A DNA stretch of 64,000 nucleotides from the NCBI RefSeq assembly GCF_001949145.1, contig NW_019091362.1, forward strand, positions 6,297,712 to 6,361,711, in the 5' to 3' direction. Position 1 is the first letter of the stretch; each line of letters begins with the position of its first letter. Origin of the DNA: Acanthaster planci (Eukaryota > Echinodermata > Asteroidea > Valvatida > Acanthasteridae). The translations under genes were made by a program, and so were the position numbers. Below are positions 48,701 to 55,100 of this stretch, in pieces. The notes below the pieces were generated by a model. The model had not been told where the DNA came from, ran no database searches, and worked only from the letters and a program-made list of their open reading frames with translations.

Positions 48701-48980
48701 GTTAATTTAAAATGTGGTATTAAATTTTCCACAGTGATGTCTTGTCATGACAGGGGGCCCCCAATGCCAAAAAAACAATAGTGCCAGGGCAGCTAAAGGA
48801 CTGCGTGGACAGTATGTTGTTAATTGTGAAGTTTTCTTTTCTTTTGTTTTCAGACTCAGAGCACCAAGCAACCTGTCGGCAGGCGGAGAGGATAAAGGAC
48901 ACGATACCCATATTGATATTCCACCAGAGAAGGGCGGATATGGAACACCTGATCATCACGAACTAGACACGCGCTTTTGA
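24762..48980 (+). CDS. SLC4A7/8/10-like: SLC4-family Na+-coupled HCO3- transporter (NBCn/NDCBE-like), 23 coding exons
   Basis: Plasma-membrane bicarbonate transporter, 1146 aa. CDS joins the 23 exons listed below from ATG 24787 to TGA 48980; all introns are GT-AG. The order is a DEEVVVD N-terminus like human NBCn1, the cytosolic band-3 domain (about 85-470, with [51 protein letters not shown]), the membrane domain (about 472-1000, with [60 protein letters not shown]) and a cytosolic tail ending DTRF. Asp812 (FMDQQ) replaces the Glu681 of AE1, as in Na+-coupled members. SLC4A7/8/10-like features outnumber SLC4A4-like ones, but ion stoichiometry and Cl- coupling cannot be read from sequence. 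In sea urchin larvae an SLC4A10-type transporter supplies bicarbonate for skeleton building. An in-frame TAA at 24775 fixes the start. Confidence 0.97.
24787..24880 (+). CDS. SLC4 coding exon 1 (start, residues 1-31)
   Basis: Starts at the first ATG after an in-frame TAA; encodes [18 protein letters not shown] and onward. Donor A|GTAAGG. Met8 (24808, context GGGATGG) is a possible alternative start. Confidence 0.85.
25420..25584 (+). CDS. SLC4 coding exon 2 (residues 32-86)
   Basis: Acceptor TATGTAG, donor GACG|GTAAGT. Encodes [17 protein letters not shown], matching the YIGVHVPF-type segment of NBCn1/NDCBE, then a Lys/Thr-rich linker. Confidence 0.9.
25800..25944 (+). CDS. SLC4 coding exon 3 (residues 87-134)
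   Basis: Acceptor TGTGCGCAG, donor CCAG|GTGAAA. Encodes [23 protein letters not shown] and EWKETAR, the start of the conserved cytosolic domain. Confidence 0.95.
26858..27018 (+). CDS. SLC4 coding exon 4 (residues 135-188)
   Basis: Acceptor AATTTACAG, donor CCG|GTTAGA (weak). Encodes [31 protein letters not shown] and GTVLLDMNA. Confidence 0.97.
27463..27568 (+). CDS. SLC4 coding exon 5 (residues 189-223)
   Basis: Acceptor TTCCCAATAG, donor AAAAG|GTGACC. Encodes DNMIATGQL and [12 protein letters not shown], as in the NBCn group. Confidence 0.95.
27978..28099 (+). CDS. SLC4 coding exon 6 (residues 224-264), variable linker
   Basis: Acceptor AATTGCAAG (pyrimidine-poor, the least certain junction), donor CAAG|GTACAA. 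The phase fits both neighbours. Encodes a basic, Ser-rich linker containing RRRSS (about 239-243), a match to basophilic-kinase consensus, and [10 protein letters not shown]. Possibly alternatively spliced. Confidence 0.75.
28330..28469 (+). CDS. SLC4 coding exon 7 (residues 265-311), variable linker
   Basis: Acceptor TTTGGTCGCAG, donor AGCAAG|GTAGGT. Encodes [15 protein letters not shown] and RRNNSQGS, then an acidic/Gln segment ahead of the second conserved half of the cytosolic domain. Confidence 0.85.
28966..29202 (+). CDS. SLC4 coding exon 8 (residues 312-390)
   Basis: Acceptor CTAATTGCAG, donor GAG|GTCAGT. Encodes [41 protein letters not shown] and [11 protein letters not shown]. Confidence 0.98.
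30084..30177 (+). CDS. SLC4 coding exon 9 (residues 391-421)
   Basis: Acceptor AACCTCACAG, donor CCAG|GTATGC. Encodes [15 protein letters not shown] and [14 protein letters not shown]. Confidence 0.98.
30342..30489 (+). CDS. SLC4 coding exon 10 (residues 422-470)
   Basis: Acceptor CGCTTACTAG, donor GGAAG|GTATGA. Encodes [19 protein letters not shown], a variable segment, then ELERTGR at the end of the cytosolic domain. Confidence 0.97.
30670..30844 (+). CDS. SLC4 coding exon 11 (residues 471-529), first membrane spans
   Basis: Acceptor ACTTAAACAG, donor ATC|GTGAGT. Encodes [24 protein letters not shown] and [13 protein letters not shown], covering TM1 and most of TM2. DALNIQ resembles NBCe1, whereas NBCn1 and NDCBE have DALSLQ. 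Confidence 0.98.
31391..31585 (-). repeat. Dispersed repeat, copy B, in SLC4 intron 11
   Basis: Reverse complement matches 14267-14457 at about 70%, including GCATCGCTACCAA, CCGATGAG and GGTGCTTCTG. Confidence 0.6.
32009..32142 (+). CDS. SLC4 coding exon 12 (residues 530-574)
   Basis: Acceptor GCTTTCCTTAG, donor CAC|GTAAGT. Encodes the signature [16 protein letters not shown] at the substrate-site half-helix TM3. Confidence 0.98.
32918..33130 (+). CDS. SLC4 coding exon 13 (residues 574-645)
   Basis: Acceptor TTTCTTGCAG, donor AAAC|GTAAGC. Encodes [19 protein letters not shown] and [15 protein letters not shown]. The position of the NBCe1 DIDS motif KKMIK reads ENLIE. Followed by the 6-kb intron carrying the antisense retrotransposon. 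Confidence 0.98.
33590..33652 (-). pseudogene. C-terminal C2H2-type zinc finger of retrotransposon copy 2
   Basis: The minus strand reads [17 protein letters not shown] plus MRCH, a C-x2-C-x12-H-x3-H finger, downstream of the reverse transcriptase but in a shifted frame. The matching CPHCP at 11566-11580 in copy 1 suggests a family feature. Confidence 0.75.
33787..35270 (-). pseudogene. Reverse transcriptase of retrotransposon copy 2, catalytically dead
   Basis: Motifs in order: [27 protein letters not shown] followed by a stop codon (near 34856) where the palm would continue [34 protein letters not shown], then [16 protein letters not shown]. The YADD/FADD aspartate pair has become FADV (about 34495-34506), so the catalytic second Asp is missing. 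The thumb and connection ([27 protein letters not shown]) are well kept. Confidence 0.9.
35929..36808 (-). pseudogene. APE-type endonuclease of retrotransposon copy 2, frameshifted
   Basis: Fragments in different frames read [71 protein letters not shown] and WLDHVML in the order expected of the exonuclease-endonuclease-phosphatase fold. GDFN is kept, but the catalytic SDH motif reads LDH near 35980. Frame changes occur near 36590, 36330 and 36280. Confidence 0.85.
39187..39463 (+). CDS. SLC4 coding exon 14 (residues 645-737), large extracellular loop
   Basis: Acceptor TGATTTCCAG, donor CGG|GTAAAT. The extracellular loop has four cysteines (661, 663, 686, 698) and three N-glycosylation sequons (NDT 655, NDT 667, NGT 690). 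It is followed by [16 protein letters not shown] and [10 protein letters not shown]. Confidence 0.97.
39576..39755. mobile_element. Hairpin MITE, copy 2, in SLC4 intron 14
   Basis: The ends TTAATATGGGCG and CGCCAGTATTAA sit on arms of about 64 bp carrying TGCGCCTCCAAGAGTTTG and GGCCAATCACA. TTAA occurs at both outer ends, consistent with a TTAA target-site duplication. The same family as 5929-6091, and better preserved. Confidence 0.85.
40150..40263 (+). CDS. SLC4 coding exon 15 (residues 738-775)
   Basis: Acceptor TTTTGTAACAG, donor CAG|GTAATA. Encodes [14 protein letters not shown] and [14 protein letters not shown]. Asn744 stands where the human SLC4 members I compared have Asp (SDFA or GDFG). 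Confidence 0.98.
40733..40808 (+). repeat. Perfect 2 x 38-bp tandem duplication
   Basis: TTTGGTCCTTCAGATTTC and its continuation occur twice head to tail without mismatch in SLC4 intron 15. A single ambiguous base (N) lies nearby at 41056. Confidence 0.95.
43136..43294 (+). CDS. SLC4 coding exon 16 (residues 776-828)
   Basis: Acceptor TGATATCCAG, donor AAG|GTAAAT. Encodes [27 protein letters not shown] and [17 protein letters not shown], with Asp812 at the cation-coupling position. Confidence 0.98.
44314..44492 (+). CDS. SLC4 coding exon 17 (residues 829-887)
   Basis: Acceptor TTGCCTATAG, donor TGTCT|GTGAGT. Encodes [30 protein letters not shown] and PGEPPK. Confidence 0.98.
44580..44720 (+). 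mobile_element. Partial copy of the GACGCAACGACAC foldback family
   Basis: TTTACGACACACATTCCTGC, TCTCCCTAGCC, CCAGGGCGACGCAA and CGTCGCCTTCTT match the left half of the complete element at 55730-56037. No right arm is seen. It lies in SLC4 intron 17. Confidence 0.65.
45543..45615 (+). CDS. SLC4 coding exon 18 (residues 888-912)
   Basis: Acceptor GCGTCTTTTAG, donor AGG|GTAAGA. Encodes [14 protein letters not shown]. Confidence 0.97.
45985..46053 (+). CDS. SLC4 coding exon 19 (residues 913-935)
   Basis: Acceptor CTTCCAAAG, donor CAG|GTAGGA. Encodes [19 protein letters not shown]. Confidence 0.98.
46586..46759 (+). CDS. SLC4 coding exon 20 (residues 936-993)
   Basis: Acceptor CTTTTGCCAG, donor ATG|GTAAGT. 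Encodes [30 protein letters not shown] and the last membrane segments. Confidence 0.98.
47337..47480 (+). CDS. SLC4 coding exon 21 (residues 994-1041)
   Basis: Acceptor ATTTGACAG, donor GAG|GTAATT (weak). Encodes [14 protein letters not shown] and [11 protein letters not shown], then a Lys/Glu-rich tail. Reading through the donor gives 15 extra residues ending VPDI before TGA at 47528. Confidence 0.95.
47998..48188 (+). CDS. SLC4 coding exon 22 (residues 1042-1104), cytosolic tail
   Basis: Acceptor TTTCTTCAG, donor AGCAG|GTGGGT. Encodes a tail with [17 protein letters not shown] and [13 protein letters not shown] recognise no domain. Read-through gives an alternative end at 48249. Confidence 0.85.
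48248..48253 (+). terminator. AATAAA poly(A) signal overlapping the exon-22 read-through stop
   Basis: If the exon 22 donor is not used, the frame reads on to TAA at 48247-48249, and AATAAA begins at 48248. It could support a shorter alternative transcript; no transcript evidence is available here. Confidence 0.3.
48854..48980 (+). CDS. SLC4 terminal coding exon 23 (residues 1105-1146)
   Basis: Acceptor TTGTTTTCAG. Encodes [15 protein letters not shown], a His/Asp-rich stretch and the C-terminal DTRF, then TGA at 48978-48980. The last residues fit a class I PDZ ligand (T-x-hydrophobic), comparable to ETSL of human NBCn1. Confidence 0.88.
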
Positions 48981-49479
48981 AAGTTTTAAATTCTTTTTCA
49001 GTATTGAATTTAAACAGGTGATAGATACATGAGGAATTAAAAGTCCAGTTCCTACAAAGACTTACGTGTATGTTATTTTCGTTATAAGCGTTAAACCTAT
49101 CTCAACTCAGTCATTGCTTGTAGTTGTAGAGACGTGATATAACTAAGCTTATTAAGAAAATGCTCAGTGTGACATGAGTTTTGGATTTCTAAGAATGATA
49201 TAATTATTTTGGAGGTATTAATTTCAAGTATGAAAAATTCCTTTCCTTGAGACAATATGCTGCCAGGGTAGTTCTGTACTGCGTAAGCGAGCAGTTTGAA
49301 ACTTTCAGGGAAGGCAATGCCTCGCTTTTTGGATAAGTTCAAGATTGCCCCAAAACCCTGAAAAGTTCATTTTGGAGGGTTGAGGACTATTGCTTGAACA
49401 GGTGTTTTGTTGAAATGGACGGCAAAGTCTTTGTGAGTAAAAAAGGTTGTGAAATTAAGGTTAGTTCTAAGAGGATCAC

Positions 49480-49485
49480 AATAAA
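49480..49485 (+). terminator. Candidate SLC4 poly(A) signal AATAAA
   Basis: First AATAAA found downstream of the SLC4 stop codon, giving a 3' UTR of about 0.5 kb. Chance occurrence is possible in AT-rich sequence. Confidence 0.4.
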
Positions 49486-51054
49486 GGCTAACAATAATTT
49501 AGGTCAAATGTATGCCGTTTTCATGCTGCTGAAACTTGCTGAGCAAGTTGTTACGCAAATCTGATAAGCATAATTTAGGCCCTCGAACTTGTCAAGATTG
49601 AAGTCTTCAACTAAAGAGTACATAAATAACAATGACAATGAACTTTACAGGTAAAGATTATGTTTCTTCTACAAAACAGTGTTCAATATTTCATCTTTTC
49701 TCATCACTGAAAAATTACGAATGAGATGGTATTTTTCTACTGATAATTAAGTTGTTAAGAGTTACATTTGAATTCCGTATGATCTGAGCCATCAACCGAT
49801 TCCCCAAGACCAACGCCAAGTGAAGGCGCTCTTGTTCTTTTTTATTTCAACTATACGGTAGTTCTTCATCATTTATAGTTTAACACATTTTTAATGGAGT
49901 AATAAGGCATTATTTTAAGTATGACCTATGTATCTAAGTGTTAACTTGAAAGGTCGAAAGATGCATGAAAAGTTCAGTCGACTTTTAAAAGACTTTCTGA
50001 AAGATGCATGTTCAGGTATTTTTAGATTCAACCTAATTATGTTAAAAAAATATGAAATGAATGTTTCAGCACAGGGCATGCAATGAAAGTTATTCCCAAG
50101 TTAATAAATTCAGATTAATACTGGTAACTAAACTTATTCTAGGCTATCTATCTTTCGGGTATAGTTTCAGCCTTTGAAGCGTACTACAAAACTGACTTTT
50201 GCCAAGCTTATGTTAAAATCTCCCAAACAGTTTTTATGTAATAAGTAGCTTGATAATCGTCAAGTGCAATCCTATTATTTTGATTTACGTTATTTGAAAA
50301 AGAATATATTTGAATGTTCTTTTTCACATAATGAAAAGGCCTTTTAATATAACAGTGATTTCTGAATGACGTAATAACAGGTTTTTGGTATTCCAGGTCT
50401 TCAAAAAGAGAATCGTTTAATAAGAGAGGTAATAAAATTATTTTTAAAAGTCTACAATTTTTGCTTTTTGTTCAGAGAAGCAGTTTGGATAGGTTTCAAG
50501 AGATGAGTGTCGGCCTTGAAAAGGGGCTCTCATGATCATATGGAGCTTTAACAGAACCTTTGTAGGACATCTTTAGATAATTTCAGTATGTTCAGAGAGA
50601 GCGTTTGGGAACAGATGGGTTTGGTACTTCTGACCAAACTAAAATTGAAGCCACAAGAACATCTTTACGCTCCCTTTGTCAGACGAGGTACGTGTGATAA
50701 ATGGTCTTGGATCAAGATGTTGCTGAAGGTTCGTGACAACTTTAACTGTCACCGTAACAGTGTTCGATATTTCGAAATGCGGTTAAAAATATAAACGCTG
50801 TCGCACCAACGTCTTCATTGGTGTCAATATGACAGTCCGTAACAAGGGCATTTCAAGGCGCACCTGCTACTACAGGGAAAGTCCGCACACTCTTGATCCA
50901 GCTCAGTGCTCACAACGAAAAAACAAGGAAAATGGCTAGACTAGCTTCAGAGAACGGGTTTTGTGCATTGGGGTTGATGTACTCATCGATGCTACACAAG
51001 AAAATTGTACATTTACAAAGCTTGGTCACTGTTTCTGTTGTAATACAAACCTAG

Positions 51055-51405
51055 AGTTGTAACGAGTCACTGATTTTTGTGACTCGAGTTGAGACAAGAA
51101 GTCATTGTTAAGTAGTGACTCGAGTCGAGTCATGAGGCAAAAAAAGTTGAGTCGAGCCGGGTCAAGTATTTAGCTCGAGTCAATGATAATGTCGGGGTTT
51201 ACATGCAGTCACATCATATCTTACTCTTTCTGATAACACATTAAAATATTAAACAGGCACTGTAAGTCAACTTTGTTTTTATTTTGGGGACTCGGGTCGA
51301 GAGGAGTCTTTTACCCGTTGGGGTTTGAGTCAAGTCGAGTCGCCGAAATTCTGACTCGAGTCAGACTCGTTATCGGGTCGTCATTGACTCGAGTCATCAC
51401 AACAG
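51055..51405. repeat. GACTCGAGTC-rich palindromic repeat block
   Basis: GACTCGAGT and half-sites (GAGTC, GGTCGAG, CGAGTC) occur in clusters at both ends of the block (51065-51180 and 51285-51400) with AT-rich sequence between, giving an overall foldback layout. A related GACTTGACTTGGACT block lies at 58125-58600. Confidence 0.7.
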
Positions 51406-52084
51406 CACAAAACGCACCATTCTACAGTCGTGATATGTATCTGTTATAAAGAAACTCGGTAATGCATGTGATACACGTTACAGAAACGCTATTGTTGGAC
51501 TGCATAATTTTAACAGTGTGAACAGCGGGCCCCCTATCGTGTTCCACAGGTCATCAATGCTTGAGGTCAGATTTTCAGAATTTTTTATATTTTTTTTGTC
51601 CCTGTAAGCGTAACAGTGGCCATTTACCTCTGGGTTTTCGCCTATCTTAGGGTCACGTAATTAGTTTCTATTACCTAAGCAAGGATGACAAAGATGTTAT
51701 TAAATCGTCAAACCATTAGAATATCTAGCACTATTTGTATTACAGAAGTTGAACTGTACAAATTGTACTGACATTTCACTGGCTACCCCTGGCTACCCCC
51801 TTGAATTGGTTTTGTTCGGAGCTCCTGTGACTGAAAAAGTCGCTTGGCAGGCCCCGCGCTTTTAATTGTCCAAAAGCAATGAAGGTAAACGTCCGTCAGT
51901 AGTGCAGTTAATCGCACCGTGAAAGACGTGGGTGGAAGGGGGCTGCAGCTTCGTAACAGGACTCAACAGTACAGTGTGTGTGTACTAATGCACAATCACA
52001 TTACATTCCAGTAAATGCTTCGAACCGCGTTTGGCTGGTTACCGTTTGAAGATACACCTACCATCGATCGCAGCCAGGGACAAC

Positions 52085-52151
52085 ATGGCTTCTCTACTCG
52101 AACAGCTTAAACAATTCTCAACTGTTGTGGCAGATACCGGTGATTTCGAGC
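52085..52151 (+). CDS. Transaldolase coding exon 1 (residues 1-22)
   Basis: ATG in context GACAACATGG; encodes [18 protein letters not shown]. Donor GAGC|GTAAGT. Followed by a 4.2-kb repeat-filled intron. Confidence 0.97.
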
Positions 52152-55100
52152 GTAAGTTGTGAACCCTAAAGTTACACTTTAAAAATGAATGGCCTTAAGT
52201 TAGGTTAGAATTACAACTTCGTAGAGAGGAGGGACCAATTAGAAATTTTTTTCTGGACAAGATTGACGCGTCGGTGAGAAGCAAGCCTGTCGTCCTTGGT
52301 CAGATGGTATAGCTTCCAGAGATCTTAGCAGACAGTTTTCATCTTCGAGAGGAAGGCATTTGAAACAAAGAAAACTTATGAAACTTGCTACAAGAGTGCA
52401 AAGTCCTTGATGTCACCTATTTACCCCATACGCCTAGTTCGATCCATCTATAATATATGTGTGCATGAAATACCAGGGTCAATCTGTGCATTAAGCGCAA
52501 ACCATGCACATAAATATATGTCAAGTGGAATTTTCCGAACGGAAAGTATTACTCGAGTAAGTTTTATAAATTAAATTCAACTGAACAAAAAGATATTGTC
52601 AAGTGGACTAGGGCCAAAATAGGTCAGAAATTTTATTGAAAGTTTTCTTTTGTAATCCTTATATTTAATTTCACATTTGAGTAAATACAGGACTACTTTT
52701 GAAACCTTTTACACTGTTGGCTTTGTGGTATAGGCCTACGTCTTGTGTAACATCTTTGTAAGGAGAACAAATCATGTAAGGAGAACTCGTGGACTTCTTT
52801 CATGTTGTCTAGGTCTGCTGTTCGTACGCGCGACCAGCCAAATTTTGCAGAAAGAGCTCCCTTGCTTAGCATCAGATTGTGCAAACAAAACGACCAATAA
52901 GCCTTATTGTCAGTTAAATTTGAATAAAATCTTATACACTGAGTTCTTTAAATTCACGTAAACATAACAATATGAATTCTCCGTATTAAAGACACTGTCG
53001 CCATACCCCGTGATTGGGGGCAAGCTCTTGCTTAGTTATATGGTTACACGAGAGACGCTTTGCGCAGCACGTTTTCAATTGGTATAGAGGGTACAATGAA
53101 ACCAGTCCAATCCAGAGACAGTGGCGTTACTTGTCCGAATCACGAGGTATGTGGCAACAATGTCTTTTGTCAGGGAAATTCAAATGGTTATGTTTATATG
53201 TAATTACGTACACTTTAAAATCTCCCGGATCAGATTGATCCAGAATTGGGTCCTATTCGGCGTGACCCTTTTTTTGGTCAAAATATGACCCCAAAAGGGT
53301 CACGCTGAATGGGACCCGATTCTGGGTCAATCTGATCCGAGAGTTTTTAGAGTGTAACTCAGATTTTATTAAATTTAACTCGCAAAAGGCTTATTGCCCC
53401 AACAGTTTTGATAAGTGCATGGTATTTTTTAAAACCTATGGTGTATCATTCCTACTTACCGCCAATCTAATTCAAGATATGTAAGGTTTATACAATGTAC
53501 AAACCTAAAAGATAGCCCATCTACAAACTCCCGTAAACACATTTTGGCTGTTTTGATTGTGCCAACTTATTCTTCCATCACATTTATGCAACCAAATTTC
53601 ATAAATGGGGAGGTTTATTCACCTTATATGATGGGGAGGTTTTTTCACCTTATATCCTCATTAAAATGGTGAAATTCTTGAGCATTTTGCCCATCCACAC
53701 TGCAGAAAATCAGCAGCAGGAACTGTGAAAAACTGTCAGCTGTATGATAGCTTGACGAATCGCAACACAGTTTCCGTCTTTTCCTTTTATTTTCCTGACC
53801 CCATCCAAATGAAAGCTGAGCTGTGACTGGTCATAGGAATGGAAGCAAATTGGATCGATCACAAAAGCATTATCCTTTAATTATTGAGTTGCTTCTTGAA
53901 AAACGTGATATTACTGGCATGTTGAATAAAAACATTTTGGTCAGAAAGGTTTCTTTTTCTTATTTCACATTTCTGACAGCTAGGGTATGTTGTAAACATG
54001 GACTTGCTCGGTCACTAATGCACGTCCACACCCCTGTCGTGTCTGTGTTTGACAAGAAAGGGAATATGCTTTGGCCTTGGGAAATCTAACCATCGTTACA
54101 TTCTAGTTCGGTGCACGACGGTGACGTTGGTGTGTTTGTACAGCGCGCATGCATACAAACCATCAATAGAGGTTCTACATGGTAGCCGTTTTCCGAGTTT
54201 TTTCTCCCACAGAGATACACATGAGTAAACATTTTGTACTATTCCTCCTCGTGCATTAGGCGCAAACCATGCACATGAATATTTGTCAAGTGGACTTTTC
54301 CGAACGAAAAAGTATTACTTGAGCGTGGGCAAAAACAGGTCAGAAATTGTATTGAAAGATTTCTGTTGTAATCCTTGTATTTAATTCCACATTTGATATG
54401 TAGGCCTACGTCTTGAGTGACGTCTTTTGCAAACTGTAGAAGTGGGAGTATGTAATGAGAACTCGTGGATTTCTTTCATGTGGTCTAGACCTACTGTTCG
54501 TGTACGCCACCCGCCTAATTTTGCAGAAAAAGCTCTTTTACAACATAACTCCTGTGTTTTCCTTTTCTTTCCTAACCCCATCCAAATGAAAGCTGAGCTG
54601 TGATTGGTCATTACAATGGAAGCAAATTGGACCGATCACAAAAGCATTAGTCCAGACCTTTAATTATTGAGTTGCCTTTTGAAAAACGTGTTGTTAATAC
54701 TGGGATTTTGAATTAAAACAATTCAGTCATAAAACCCCGAAAGGTTTCCTTTTGTTATTTTACATCTCAGACAGCTAGGGTATGTTGTAAAACATGGACG
54801 TGCTCGGTCACTAATGCACGTCTACACCCCCGTCGTTTCTGTGAGTGACAAGAAAGGGAATATGCTTTGGCCTCGGGAAATCTAACCATCGTTACATTCT
54901 AGCTTGGTGCACGACGGTGTTGTTTGGGTGTGTTTGTACAGCGCGCATGCATACGAACCACCAATAGAAGTTCTGCATGGCAGCCATTTTTCTGAGCCTT
55001 TTTCTCACAGGGATACACATGAGTAGACCTTTTGTACTATTCCCCCTCGACAAAAGCAGTTACTGGAAAGATGTATGGCTGCCATACAGAACCTCTATAG

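Larger units (their letters stand above)
48981..52084. other. Spacer between SLC4 and transaldolase genes
   Basis: Probable SLC4 3' UTR first, then AT-rich sequence, a GACTCGAGTC-rich block at 51055-51405, and the transaldolase promoter/5' UTR region, where GC rises (51840-51960). No further gene is seen. Confidence 0.6.
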
